64,000 nucleotides of DNA from Candidatus Hydrogenedens sp. (GCA_012522755.1 JAAYJV010000175.1:1-64000), one strand, 5' to 3'. Counted from the first letter of the stretch, positions 8,718 to 18,126 are shown. A program made the numbers and translations. The notes: generated from the sequence alone by a model not told the origin.

Positions 8718-11444
8718 ATGTCAGACCGGAATTATAAAAAAACAATCGCCATCACCATGCTGGTCCTTTGTGTGCTGGTTGTAACAACACTCATTACCTT
8801 CCAGTTTGTTGTGTTCAATACTGTGGATAAGCTGGGGGGGATGTACGATATTTACCGCTACTACAGTCCCCTCACATTCTTTGTGGACAGCTGTATCCAT
8901 AATGGCGAATTTCCCACCTGGAACCCGCTCACCTATTGCGGCCTGCCCAATGTGGGTAATCCCCAGAGTTTTCTGTTTTACCCGCCCCATCTGCTTCGCT
9001 CACTGCTGACAACGGATCCCACGCCGGAGCGCTCCAATATCAGCCTGGCCATTATGATAGGTCTCCATTTTCTTTTCATGGGCTTTTGCACCTGGCTGCT
9101 GGGCCGAGCCCACAAAATGACTGTTCTCGGCGCGCTTACAGCGGCTCTGACCTTTCTTTTCAGCGCACTCATGGTCCGGCGCATGTGCGAATATCATTTC
9201 ATTACCACCATGGCTTGGCTGCCTCTCTTGCTGCTCCTGATCAAGAAGATGATTGATGCCCGGGATTTTTCCGGGAAAATGATCTTTGCCATCCTGGGCG
9301 GGCTGATTCTGGGCATGAGCATTCTCGGCGGATTCCTGCAGGTCATCAATCTCATGGGGCTTGTATCGGCTGTCTATGGGCTCTTTTACTTCCTCCTCAA
9401 CCACGACTGGAAAAAAGAGGAGGGGAAAGGTCTTTTTGCTTTCATACGGCCCTTCCTGTGGAACGGTACAGGGATGATCGTCATCTTTGTGCTCGCCTCC
9501 GGTGTTGCCGCCGTGTCTCTGATTCCCTCCTGGGAACTGGGTTCCTTCACCCTGCGAACAAGCGGCGAAGCGACTCCCATGTATTCCAATCTGTGGAAAT
9601 GGAGTCCTCTGGATTTTTATCAGAAAATGGTGCTTTATACAGGCATCAAGTATGAAGCGGAAACCTTGCGCAATTCCGGCATCATTGCCCTCCTTCTGGC
9701 TGCAGCGGGCCTGACCTGGAAAAAACGGCGTGACACTTTCCTTTTTCTCGGGCTTTTCCTCCTTCTCGTGGAATGCAGTTTCGGGCCGCCCTTGCCCATA
9801 GGAGCCTTCCTCGAAAAGATGACGCCTTTCTCCATGTCCGCCTATACGCGTGCCTATGACTTTGCCTTGCTGCCGCTGGCCCTCCTGGCCGGATTCGGAC
9901 TGGACGCCATGAGCCGCCCTCTGGAAGACAGAGGGAAATCCTGGGCCCGTGCCCTGGTCATTCTCCTTTTCGCCTTTGTGCTTATTGCGCCTGTATCGAC
10001 CTGGCTGCCGGAGATCAGTTATGTGAAGGTCAACAAAGCGGTCATTCTTTTTCCTGTTCTGGCTCTGGTGCTCATGCTCGCAGCAGGTACAGTGCCCTTC
10101 AACAAACGGATACGTTTTGCCCTTTCACTTCTTCTGATGATGGCTCTTTTCGCGGAGACTTTCAGCTGGAACCAGAGTTTTGTACCCTATATGGCCCGGG
10201 TCAAAGTGAGAGATTATATCGCTGATGCGCCGGAGCCCCGCGAGATTCCCTCAAGCAATACACGGAGAACGGACCCTGTCTGCAACAGACTGCTCTACCG
10301 TCTGGAATTTGCCATGAATGGTGTGGATCCTCTGCATATCAGTGCCGTCCGTGATCTGCTCAGTGGCCCTCCCCGTGACAAAGGACCCTACAGAGGTGTC
10401 AAAGAATGGGAAGTTACCCGGGAAAACCTCCGGGGGCACCTCCTGTTCAAACGTTCCTTCTGGCTGGCAAAGCAGTATGTCGTTGGCCCTTTACCCGGCA
10501 AACGGCAATATTTCCCCAGCGCCAGCACCGTATTTCTGGAAGCGCCCATTGATGCTCCCTTGCCTGAAGTGAAGCGGGAGAGTCTGCGTAATTCGGGTAT
10601 CTCGGAAAATAATGTGGAAAAAGAAATCAGCCAGCCTCAGGATCTCTTTGCTCCCATTCCACCTGGTGGCAAAAAGAATTTCACGGTCAGACTCAGCCCT
10701 GAACGTGCGGCTGAAGGCCGTCCCGCAGGCTCCGCCGGTACGCTGCACAGTTCATTGATGATGTGGTACCACGCCAGCTCCGGTGTCATTATCGAAACGA
10801 AACTCACAGGCCAGCAGGCCGGTCAGTCCGAGTTGGGAATCAAACATACAACCCGGTCCAATCCAGCCCGTGAAACCGGGACAGAGGTGCCTCTTCCTGA
10901 TTTTGCGCAGATGACAGCCCGGATCAGCGTGGAGAATAAGAGTAAAGAGCCTTTCAGCTTTTCCCGGATGGTTCTCCGTTCAGATCTGGAAGATGAAGAT
11001 GGCCTCATAGAGATTCTCAGCCGCACAGCCAATACAGCTCATCTGAAGATCGGTCCCCTCCATGATTACCGTATCCTCACTTTCCTGGACTCCTGGTATC
11101 CCGGGTGGTCTGTAACGGTTGATGGCGAGCCGGCGGAAATGCTTAAAACCAACGAATGCTTCAAAGGCCTTGTCGTGCCGCCCGGTACTCATGAAATCAC
11201 TTTTACTTTCAACCCTCTCCTGACCTGGCGTTCCCTCGTTTTTTCGCTCTTTGTTTTCGGCCTGAGTCTGGTCGCCCTGCTTGTTTTCGCCGTGCTGCAG
11301 ATTCTGGTCTGTCGCCGGAGAAAGGCTGTCAGTGTCGCCAGCCCGGCTCCGGCGGAAGAAACAGCACCGACACCGCCTCAGGAGCCGGATGTTGAAGAGG
11401 CTGAGGAAGCAGAAGAAGCTGAAGAGGAACGGAACCTGACATAG
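8718..11444 (+). CDS. YfhO-family multi-pass membrane protein
   Basis: A 908-residue inner-membrane protein. It has about ten or more hydrophobic helices between residues 10 and 480, an extracytoplasmic region from about 490 to 830, and a last helix near 838-862. The DIYRYYSPL and WNPLTYCGLPNVGNPQ stretches near residues 40-85 match the YfhO/GT-C-like fold, in which polyprenyl-linked sugars are used to glycosylate envelope polymers. The C-terminal tail is an acidic repeat (EEAEEAEEAEEE) coded by repeats of about nine bases. This tail overlaps the end of the opposite-strand YidC-like gene by 67 bases. With the GT2 and methyltransferase upstream it probably works in cell-surface glycan modification. 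Confidence 0.75.
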   Translation: MSDRNYKKTIAITMLVLCVLVVTTLITFQFVVFNTVDKLGGMYDIYRYYSPLTFFVDSCIHNGEFPTWNPLTYCGLPNVGNPQSFLFYPPHLLRSLLTTDPTPERSNISLAIMIGLHFLFMGFCTWLLGRAHKMTVLGALTAALTFLFSALMVRRMCEYHFITTMAWLPLLLLLIKKMIDARDFSGKMIFAILGGLILGMSILGGFLQVINLMGLVSAVYGLFYFLLNHDWKKEEGKGLFAFIRPFLWNGTGMIVIFVLASGVAAVSLIPSWELGSFTLRTSGEATPMYSNLWKWSPLDFYQKMVLYTGIKYEAETLRNSGIIALLLAAAGLTWKKRRDTFLFLGLFLLLVECSFGPPLPIGAFLEKMTPFSMSAYTRAYDFALLPLALLAGFGLDAMSRPLEDRGKSWARALVILLFAFVLIAPVSTWLPEISYVKVNKAVILFPVLALVLMLAAGTVPFNKRIRFALSLLLMMALFAETFSWNQSFVPYMARVKVRDYIADAPEPREIPSSNTRRTDPVCNRLLYRLEFAMNGVDPLHISAVRDLLSGPPRDKGPYRGVKEWEVTRENLRGHLLFKRSFWLAKQYVVGPLPGKRQYFPSASTVFLEAPIDAPLPEVKRESLRNSGISENNVEKEISQPQDLFAPIPPGGKKNFTVRLSPERAAEGRPAGSAGTLHSSLMMWYHASSGVIIETKLTGQQAGQSELGIKHTTRSNPARETGTEVPLPDFAQMTARISVENKSKEPFSFSRMVLRSDLEDEDGLIEILSRTANTAHLKIGPLHDYRILTFLDSWYPGWSVTVDGEPAEMLKTNECFKGLVVPPGTHEITFTFNPLLTWRSLVFSLFVFGLSLVALLVFAVLQILVCRRRKAVSVASPAPAEETAPTPPQEPDVEEAEEAEEAEEERNLT

Positions 11445-12076
11445 TACCAGCGCTCCGGAACATGGACGACATTCAGGGTGATCCAGAAAATCATGCAGGA
11501 CGAGGGAAAGGGATAAAAAAGAAAGAGAAATATGACGGGCAGCGAAAAAGATTTGATGCTCGTTGTTTCATCCCGGAAAAAAATCACCTCCGAGGCATTG
11601 ACAAAAAAGAGAGTGAAGGGAAGCAGGTTCAGGCTGTCTCCCAGCCAGGGGAGGCTGAAACCCAGAGACATGATTCTGTCCACTTCACGCAGATTGTTGA
11701 TCCATAAGAAGGACTGTTCCGCCAGAATCTCCCAACCGATCATGGTTTTGTAAAAAGCAACGAGAAGGGGTAATTGAATCAGCAGAGGCAGCAGTGCTTT
11801 ACATTGGTTCGTAAAGTTGATGCCATGGTTCTGATAGATGTTCAGGATTTCATCGTCACGCTTCGCCGCATCACTGGTTTCCAGATTGGCGATCTGATCT
11901 TTGGCTGTCTGAAAGGAAGCCTGGAACTTTTCCTGCCATTTCATCCCGTAAAGCGTCAGAGGGAGAAGCAGCAGTTTCAACAATACGGCAAAGAGAATGA
12001 TGGCTATGCCGTAAGAGCCCGTGACCTGCACAAAGAGCAAAAGCGTTGCAATGATGATGGTCGATAAAAAGTGCAT
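11378..12076 (-). CDS. Minimal YidC/Oxa1-family membrane insertase
   Basis: A 232-residue protein holding just the Oxa1-type insertase core: helices near 3-40, 94-112, 140-165 and 178-205, joined by a cytoplasmic basic hairpin (about 45-85). The large periplasmic domain usual in Gram-negative YidC is missing, so this is probably a paralogue of the housekeeping copy or a specialised insertase. The groove arginine of the family is replaced by lysine in AVLLKLLLLPLT. The last residues are a Ser/Ala repeat that is the antisense image of the acidic tail of the YfhO-like gene. I start at the ATG at 12076; a TTG at 12079 is possible. It follows the LamG gene by about 54 bases. Confidence 0.75.
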   Translation of the reverse strand: MHFLSTIIIATLLLFVQVTGSYGIAIILFAVLLKLLLLPLTLYGMKWQEKFQASFQTAKDQIANLETSDAAKRDDEILNIYQNHGINFTNQCKALLPLLIQLPLLVAFYKTMIGWEILAEQSFLWINNLREVDRIMSLGFSLPWLGDSLNLLPFTLFFVNASEVIFFRDETTSIKSFSLPVIFLFLFYPFPSSCMIFWITLNVVHVPERWYYVRFRSSSASSASSASSTSGS

Positions 12077-12130
12077 CAATGGATTATCCTGTCATATTTT
12101 TGAAATGCATTCTTCAACAAAAGCAGCAGA

Positions 12131-15100
12131 TCATTTTTCCAGTCGGAAGAAATGAAAGCCCTTGCCATTGGAGGCAAGCTCTCGCACTTCCACAGTCCAC
12201 ATGCCCGGCCTGTCGTTGGAGGCCAGGTCCAGATTCAGATCCAGAGTACCGGAAGCCGCTCCGTAATAGCCCGAGCCTTCGGCCAGTCTTCCGTCCGGAT
12301 CCAGGATACGCACTTCGAGAGGAATGAGCGCATCCAGAGGCTCTCCATCCCCGTCCACTACTGCTATGCGTACAGGGAGGCTTGTCCCGCAGGTGACGGT
12401 ATCGGCTCCGGAAAGCTCTACCTGAGCAATGGCTTTTTCACTCACCATATAGAGTCGCCCGCCGCCCGGCTCCAGAGTAACAGGGAAATGGATGCTTTCA
12501 CCGTCTTTTTCAATGGCCACCGGACGGCTCTGAAGCAGATCATAAACGAAGGCATCGCTGCGATCCAAGGTGAATGTCGTTGAAGCGGGCTGCCCATTTT
12601 CCATGACCAGACCATGCTGACCCACATAGGAACCGAATTCTCTCTTGTCGTTGATGGCAAATACATAATCCGTTGAGGCGAAGGAGCGTTTGCAGGACAG
12701 CACTTCCGGATCAGAGGAAAAGAGGTCGGGACTGTACACAGGAGCCAGTTTTTCCCTCAATACAGCTGCTTCAGCGACCAGAGCCGCCTTGTCCTCATCA
12801 GCCTTCCCGGAGCGCGTATCAACATCAATGAGTACGTCGGCGGTGATGGCCGGGCAAAGACGATCATCGCCCACAACAATGCCGCCCTGTTCCTGAAACT
12901 GTTGAATGAGCTCCACAACAGGCCGTGTGAGAACATCGCAATCAGCCAGAACCAGAACACGGATACCCTCCAGCCCCTGGCTCTGTAAAGTCTCTTCATA
13001 GACCACCCGGGGTTGCAGTTGCGCATAAAGGAGGATGTGATATACATCGGCGGCCCGGGAACCGCCCCAGCCGTAAGTGCCACGCCCTGCAAAGATGGAG
13101 GAGCTGAAACTTTCCAGGAAGGCAAGATCTGTTTCTGCGACCGGCAGCTGGCTGAGCGTGGGGCCCAGGGGCGTGATGACCGTATCAATAAGCTCTTTCA
13201 AGGCATGCCGGCTTTCGGGATGGGTATAACGATAGGCGGACTTGCCTTCTGTTTCCACCAGCGATTGCCAGCCGTGGTACATGATTCCTTTCACAGGCCT
13301 GGATATTTTCAGCCAGAAGGCCTCGCGCAAATGGGCCGGTGCAATGGTGATATAGTCCGCATCAGGATCGTAATCTTCCCAGGCGGAGCGGGAACCCTGA
13401 GGCCCGCCTTCCACCCTGGGCGCCGTCTGAGAGCGGTACCAGATGATCTGCGTCATTTTCATGACCTGCTGACCGGCGGGACCGCCTTCGGCCATGGCGA
13501 AGAGCTCATCCGCCGCCAGACCCATGCGAAGGGGATCAGGATAGGAATAAGTCCAATGGGAGAGAAAATCCACATCACCACCACTGCCCCACAAAGGCGG
13601 CACCCGGACAGCAGGATCGAAATAAGTCCAGAAATCCGGGCGATCCATTTCTTTCAACCCTTTGCAGACAGCGGAGTGAAAATTATTCCAGCCGTCCCCT
13701 TCTTTCCAGAACCAGCGATAGAAGCGGAGCAGTTCATTGTCTTCTTCCACAACTCTGTTTTCGGGGAAGTCCGGAAGATTGCCATAAGAGACACCGTTTT
13801 TCCGGATGGCTTCCTCAGGAAATTCCAAGCCTGTCGCTTCTCTGTAAAGATTGCGGTCGTGGTCATGGAAACAAAGCTGTGTGCCGTCCCGTACTTCCGT
13901 GTCGATCATGGCCGCCGTAAAGGCGGGGAAAGAACGGAAGGTTTTGGCGACGGATGCGCCCACACGCTTGGCAAAAGCAGGTGCTGAGGGGAAGTTGCAA
14001 CAGACATTGCGCCGATCATAGGTGTTGCCGTCCTTATCCAGACGTTCCTCCTCTTCCCGGGTGCTCATCCAGTGGCCGGGGCTCAGGCCGATCACAATGC
14101 CCAGATCATTGGCCAGAGCCAGATCCAGCATGGCGCAACTGTCGGCATATTCTTTTTCCTTGACGGAGATGATGGGTTCTTCCGCTTCCCAGATTCTGGC
14201 GAAGTCACAGCGCAGCCCCAGACAATGGGTGAAGCCGATTTCTTTAAGTCTGGGCAGGGCTTTTTCCACCTCTTTGACGCCGCCCACACCCCACATGACC
14301 ACGGGCATCCTGGCCGGGAGCGGCCGGGCGACGATGGTCACGGGGAAATATACTTCGTTACTGTATTGCTCTTCGCCATCGCCAATCTCATAGCCCAGTG
14401 TGAAAGTATAGTCATCAGGTCGGAGACTGGTGTCGAAAGGAAATTCCAGGCGATGTGATTCGCCGGGAGCCAGATTCAATGCTTCCGAGAGCACAGGCTC
14501 CTGATCACGCAGGCCGCCCCGGACTGTGATTCCGGAAAGAGCGGTGTTGCGTATGTTGGCAAGTTCAAAGACCAGCACAGGGGGTGACTCAAAACGCACA
14601 TAGACACTCCGTTCATGGAGGGCGGTGACACGGCAGGGCTGAAATTCACGGATACCCCGGCTCAGACGCACTTCATCCATACGACCCGCAAAGCCATGAT
14701 AATAACTGCCTACCCGATCAGCCAGCATAAGATCATGGCTTCCGGCGTGAATGGCGCCCCGTCCTGCTTTCACGGATCCGCCGAGTGAACAGCCGTCCTT
14801 GTGAAAGGTGACTTTGCCCGCCCCATCATAAGTGAAAGCCACATGGGCCCAGACGCCTGTGGGGAAAGAGGCCTCGGAAGACCACCAGGTCTCTGAATCC
14901 TCACCGAATCCCAGAATCAGGCGCATCCGTTGCAGGCCATTTCCGTCAGGCGCTTCGAGAATCCATTGGTAGTCACTGTGACTCACATATTTCTTGTCCA
15001 CCAGAAAGTGCTGGCCATATTCCTCAGGATAAGGATCAGGACAGATCCACAGTTCAATGGTGAAGGCGCCTCCGGGAGAGAGGGAAGGCTTGTTTGGGAT

Positions 15101-15394
15101 GACAGCGCTGTGACGCTTATCACTCACGGGCCATCCGGCAAAAGACTGCAAGGCACCGCCGAATTTCCCGGACTCATGGAACTCAGCTCCGGACAGCTTC
15201 CCATGATGCCCTTTGCCGGAACTGTCGAGCACTTCGCCTGTGGGATCGTCAAAGCGCCAGAAACCAAGCACATGATCGCCGCTCACATCGTCACCTTCAT
15301 AGGGTGTCTGCCAGGATTCAGCCTCTTGAGCAGCCGGAGAGAGCATAAGGCTGAGTGCGAGAACAACGAGCAGAGAAAATCGGAAAGTGTCCAT
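12131..15394 (-). CDS. Secreted LamG-domain protein with glycosidase-like barrel
   Basis: A 1087-residue exported protein. A signal peptide occupies residues 1-22 (MDTFRFSLLVVLALSLML). A LamG/concanavalin-like domain spans roughly 30-235 (LGFWRFDDPTGEVLDSSGKG opens it). A beta-sandwich follows, then a TIM-barrel-like region from about 350 to 690 with segments such as LGIVIGLSPGHWMS and AAMIDTEVRDG. Next comes a GATase-like region with VLVLADCDVLTRPVVELI, as in the trimerisation domain of GH42-type beta-galactosidases, and C-terminal beta domains. It probably cleaves or binds a polysaccharide outside the cell; a named GH family is not clear. The start at 15394 has a GAGGAA ribosome-binding site; the longer TTG frame from 15427 is less likely. 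Confidence 0.65.
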   Translation of the reverse strand: MDTFRFSLLVVLALSLMLSPAAQEAESWQTPYEGDDVSGDHVLGFWRFDDPTGEVLDSSGKGHHGKLSGAEFHESGKFGGALQSFAGWPVSDKRHSAVIPNKPSLSPGGAFTIELWICPDPYPEEYGQHFLVDKKYVSHSDYQWILEAPDGNGLQRMRLILGFGEDSETWWSSEASFPTGVWAHVAFTYDGAGKVTFHKDGCSLGGSVKAGRGAIHAGSHDLMLADRVGSYYHGFAGRMDEVRLSRGIREFQPCRVTALHERSVYVRFESPPVLVFELANIRNTALSGITVRGGLRDQEPVLSEALNLAPGESHRLEFPFDTSLRPDDYTFTLGYEIGDGEEQYSNEVYFPVTIVARPLPARMPVVMWGVGGVKEVEKALPRLKEIGFTHCLGLRCDFARIWEAEEPIISVKEKEYADSCAMLDLALANDLGIVIGLSPGHWMSTREEEERLDKDGNTYDRRNVCCNFPSAPAFAKRVGASVAKTFRSFPAFTAAMIDTEVRDGTQLCFHDHDRNLYREATGLEFPEEAIRKNGVSYGNLPDFPENRVVEEDNELLRFYRWFWKEGDGWNNFHSAVCKGLKEMDRPDFWTYFDPAVRVPPLWGSGGDVDFLSHWTYSYPDPLRMGLAADELFAMAEGGPAGQQVMKMTQIIWYRSQTAPRVEGGPQGSRSAWEDYDPDADYITIAPAHLREAFWLKISRPVKGIMYHGWQSLVETEGKSAYRYTHPESRHALKELIDTVITPLGPTLSQLPVAETDLAFLESFSSSIFAGRGTYGWGGSRAADVYHILLYAQLQPRVVYEETLQSQGLEGIRVLVLADCDVLTRPVVELIQQFQEQGGIVVGDDRLCPAITADVLIDVDTRSGKADEDKAALVAEAAVLREKLAPVYSPDLFSSDPEVLSCKRSFASTDYVFAINDKREFGSYVGQHGLVMENGQPASTTFTLDRSDAFVYDLLQSRPVAIEKDGESIHFPVTLEPGGGRLYMVSEKAIAQVELSGADTVTCGTSLPVRIAVVDGDGEPLDALIPLEVRILDPDGRLAEGSGYYGAASGTLDLNLDLASNDRPGMWTVEVRELASNGKGFHFFRLEK

Positions 15395-15437
15395 GGGAAT
15401 TCCTCGGTAGCCTGAAAAATAACACAATTAATGGGAG

Positions 15438-15462
15438 CCCCTTTAGTGAATCATAAAAGGGG
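15438..15462. promoter_or_regulatory. Inverted repeat upstream of the LamG gene
   Basis: CCCCTTT (15438-15444) and AAAGGGG (15456-15462) form an inverted repeat about 45 bases upstream of the minus-strand start. The right half, GTGAATCATAAAAGGGG, resembles sequences at 23801-23818 and 34666-34686 that also lie between divergent genes. It could be an operator or a leader hairpin. Confidence 0.35.
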
Positions 15463-15692
15463 TATGCCTTGCAAGAGAGGGAGAGAGAACTCATAGCACT
15501 GCATAGCCGACAAGCAAATTATCTTTTCACAATAATGGGCACAGTGAGCACAGAAGACCACTGCGCAGCATGGCTGCAACCAAATTGACCTTTCTCTTTT
15601 CACAACGAGGTCACGAAGGACGCGAAGGTTCACAGGGCACCCAGCCGCAACCAGATGATGCTTTTTTTCTGACCACGAAGTCAGGTAGGACA

Positions 15693-15798
15693 GGTCGGTT
15701 CACGAAGAAAGAAGAGGGGAAGGGCTGATGTCTTCCCAATTCCCATCTGTACCTCAAGAGAACACTCTCGCCTGCGTCATTCCTGCGAAAGCAGGAAT
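15693..15798. repeat. 106-bp direct duplication, copy 1
   Basis: These 106 bases appear identical by eye to 16158-16263. They end in the hairpin with a GAAA loop. The two copies lie 359 bases apart around a pair of element arms, and their identity implies a recent duplication. Confidence 0.85.
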
Positions 15799-15802
15799 GA
15801 CG
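15775..15802. repeat. GAAA-tetraloop hairpin (CGTCATTCCTGC stem)
   Basis: CGTCATTCCTGC at 15775-15786 and its reverse complement at 15791-15802 form a perfect twelve-base stem around GAAA. This kind of CGTCATTCC hairpin is a common dispersed repeat in many bacteria. A second copy at 16244-16263 keeps only the inner eight-base stem. Confidence 0.8.
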
Positions 15803-15917
15803 TGGGCGCTGGCGAGTCGGACGGATAGATCGGATCGGTAGGATCACTCGGATCTGCGAGGGGCGTTTTATAGGTGATAGGTGATAGGTGATAGGGTTGA
15901 CGGCTTTGAGTCGCGCA

Positions 15918-16083
15918 CCTGGGAACGCCAATTTCCACATTGGCACACAGCGCATCATGACCCGGGAAAGATATTGATTTGGTTGCGGCATAATGTCTCT
16001 TTTTTCTCAAAACAGATCCATGACTCAGAAAACTTTCCGGAAGAGAGTGAACATATCGTGGGAGCGCCAATGTCCCCATTGGC
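15918..16083. repeat. Element arms in direct orientation, copy II
   Basis: Arm 15918-15944 is identical to the left arms of copies I, III and IV. A second, variant arm at 16057-16083 (CGTGGGAGC followed by GCCAATGTCCCCATTGGC) lies in the same orientation. This is unlike the other four loci, where the arms are inverted. Each arm is followed by ACACAGCG, the typical inner sequence, so this locus looks like one element plus the broken start of another. The outer flank before the first arm (TCGCGCA) is the inverse of the outer right flank of copies III and IV. Confidence 0.75.
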
Positions 16084-16157
16084 ACACAGCGGAGGTATGT
16101 CTTGAGGCAAACAAGAGACTTGAAGGGATCAGATCTTTCAGGGGAGTCGGACGTCTC

Positions 16158-16263
16158 GGTCGGTTCACGAAGAAAGAAGAGGGGAAGGGCTGATGTCTTC
16201 CCAATTCCCATCTGTACCTCAAGAGAACACTCTCGCCTGCGTCATTCCTGCGAAAGCAGGAAT
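16158..16263. repeat. 106-bp direct duplication, copy 2
   Basis: Identical by eye to 15693-15798. The sequences diverge at once beyond the GCAGGAAT of the hairpin, which fits a duplication boundary there. Confidence 0.85.
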
Positions 16264-16324
16264 CTTAATGCGACATGAGGACTTGAATATACGCTTGATC
16301 CTTTCGAGGTAGGGTTGAATCCAT

Positions 16325-16357
16325 AAAAAACGGACGGATGCACATGACATCCGTCCG
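16325..16357 (-). terminator. Rho-independent terminator of the DUF1080 gene
   Basis: Read on the minus strand, a ten-base perfect stem (CGGACGGATG paired with CATCCGTCCG, seven-base loop) is followed by six T. It lies 25 bases after the stop of the DUF1080 gene. Confidence 0.9.
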
Positions 16358-16381
16358 CGAAAAGAGACAGGGGAAAAGGAA

Positions 16382-17494
16382 TTATTTGTCGAAAGACTGA
16401 ATATTGATATTCTTGAAGGAGAGATCCGTTGTCGGATCATGGCCCTGAAGGTTGATGGTTCCGGCCGCACTCACATAGCCGTTTTTGCCATTGGAATTTT
16501 CATCCAGGGGACGGGTATCCGTGAAGTCCGCAGTCTGGTAGCCATCGACCCAGACGGCATAATGGTTGTCGCAGCAGGCAATGGTCATGGTGAACCATTC
16601 ACGGTCCGTGCTGACCACCTTACGGGCTGCTTTCAGTCCGTAGAGACCGCCCGTTCCGTAGTCCACAGGTTTTGTACGGTCATCACGGAGCCATTGGTTT
16701 CTGATCTGCGCTTCGTAGCCGACCCAGAAGACATTGGGCGGAGTGCGGAAAAATACGCCGCTGTTCAGGTGGTCACCGTTGGAATAGATGTCAAGCTGCA
16801 ACACGAAATCACGGAATACGCCTTCAGTTTCGATCTGGCCGTTACCGTCCTTGATGTTGAGGGCGCCGTCAATGACGGAGAAAACAGATTTGCGTTCAGG
16901 AATGATGTTCCAGCCATCCAAGGTTTCGCCATCGAAAAGGGAGGTCATGGCCAGAGGACGGAGTTTCACTTCCTTGATTTCCACTTTCGGGCCTTTTTTG
17001 AAGCGGTCATAGCGGTGGAACTGAAGGGCGATATGGCCTTTGGCGTTGGAAGCCGAAACAGACACATCAATGTCGTTGACCGTTGCGCTGACTTCATTGC
17101 CCAGTGCACGGATATTGACTGTGGAAAAAGCGACATTGTCTTCGCCAGCTGTGAGGTTGACAGTGGCGCCGCCCTGTTCCTGAGGATAGCCGGACAGTGG
17201 CGCACGGAAGGCGATTCCCGCTGTACCCATACCGGTAACGCGCATGGTCACGGACAGATCAAAATCAGCGAACAGGGCCAGCGTAGCCAGTTGACCGCTT
17301 GTGCCCTGATCGACGCTGATCACGCCATCCTGAACTTCCCAGTTGCCATCGCCCATGGGTGTCCAGCCGTAGAGGCTTTCCCCGTCAAAAAGATTGATCC
17401 ATTGCCCTTCGGCAACGTCCTGGGCCTGAACGGTTCCGCAAAGTGCAAAAAGGCACAGGCCAGCCAACATAAGACTGAAAAAATTAAACTTCAT
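16382..17494 (-). CDS. Secreted tandem DUF1080 (3-keto-disaccharide hydrolase-like) protein
   Basis: A 370-residue exported protein. A signal peptide (about residues 1-24, ending near CGTVQAQ) precedes two repeats of the concanavalin-like DUF1080 fold, roughly 25-180 and 185-370. The family signatures are INLFDGESLYGW and SLFDGETLDGWN, with GVFFRTPP and EAQIRN in the second copy. The family is linked to hydrolysis of 3-keto-glycosides and often sits beside Gfo/Idh/MocA oxidoreductases; here such a gene is the next one upstream. Start: the second of two ATGs (17494) is better spaced from GAGGAG than the first at 17497. It has its own terminator downstream. Confidence 0.8.
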   Translation of the reverse strand: MKFNFFSLMLAGLCLFALCGTVQAQDVAEGQWINLFDGESLYGWTPMGDGNWEVQDGVISVDQGTSGQLATLALFADFDLSVTMRVTGMGTAGIAFRAPLSGYPQEQGGATVNLTAGEDNVAFSTVNIRALGNEVSATVNDIDVSVSASNAKGHIALQFHRYDRFKKGPKVEIKEVKLRPLAMTSLFDGETLDGWNIIPERKSVFSVIDGALNIKDGNGQIETEGVFRDFVLQLDIYSNGDHLNSGVFFRTPPNVFWVGYEAQIRNQWLRDDRTKPVDYGTGGLYGLKAARKVVSTDREWFTMTIACCDNHYAVWVDGYQTADFTDTRPLDENSNGKNGYVSAAGTINLQGHDPTTDLSFKNINIQSFDK

Positions 17495-17844
17495 CATTTT
17501 CTCCTCGTATCGGTTAAAGGGGGGTAAACACAACAAACCCCTTTACTTTACATGAATTTAACATGAGATACAAACTGTTGAAATATGCATCGTACTCTCT
17601 ACGCGCAGAAACGACGGATCTGACCGATCGGCCTATGATGCGACCACAGATTCGGCAACACAAAGCACTGAAGAGAGCGGTTATTCTCCTCAAAGTCTTC
17701 TCAATCTTGATGACCGTCTATTTTCGCGTTGTTGTGGCTGAATACTTTGACAGGCGGGTCGGGTCAAAAAAAACGGAATGACGGCGGGGATATGTCGTGA
17801 GGCACATAAGATACTCGAAGGCGTCAATAGTCTCCGGAGATTCG

Positions 17845-17871
17845 GTCGGATCAGTCGGATCAGACGGATGT
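17845..17871. repeat. Nine-base tandem repeat (GTCGGATCN), three units
   Basis: Two GTCGGATCA units are followed by GACGGATGT. The same unit recurs near other copies of the dispersed element, notably at 63685-63720. Confidence 0.8.
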
Positions 17872-17923
17872 GGGAGGGGCGCAGGCATGTCTTGAGGAAT
17901 CCTGAAAGACGTTGAGATTCACT

Positions 17924-18126
17924 CCTGGGAACGCCAATTTCCACATTGGCAGGACACCCGGGAAAAGACCATGACTTGTGTATGCATTGGACGGGAGAAC
18001 AAAATCCAGGAGTACACAGCTTTTATTTTATTCGTGGTTAGCAAAAGACCTGTTACCGCATCACTGTTTAAAAAATCTCAATGTCATAACACGCTGTCTG
18101 CCAATGTGGAAATTGGCGTTCCCAGG
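17924..18126. repeat. Paired-arm element with perfect 27-bp inverted ends, copy III
   Basis: Arms 17924-17950 and 18100-18126 are perfect inverted copies of each other over 27 bases, each containing a GCCAAT/ATTGGC hairpin. The 149 bases between them match the interior of copy IV (36002-36153) only when reverse complemented, while the outer flanks of both loci match in the same direction. The interior of this copy is therefore inverted relative to copy IV. Confidence 0.9.

Larger units (their letters stand above)
15395..16381. other. Repeat-rich intergenic region upstream of the LamG gene
   Basis: I see no gene. It holds an inverted repeat just upstream of the LamG gene (15438-15462), a TTGGTTGCGGC-family motif in reverse near 15562-15586, a perfect 106-bp direct duplication, GAAA-loop hairpins, a degenerate nine-base tract (15815-15855), two direct-orientation element arms (15918-16083) and the terminator of the DUF1080 gene. 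Confidence 0.7.

Noticed and set aside
15918-16083. CRISPR-like repeat array
   Set aside because: Only two palindromic arms per locus, with conserved interiors shared between loci and no cas genes; this is a dispersed element, not an array.
16439-17527. 362-residue open frame antisense to the DUF1080 gene
   Set aside because: It lies opposite a protein with a signal peptide, ribosome-binding site and terminator; its product resembles nothing.
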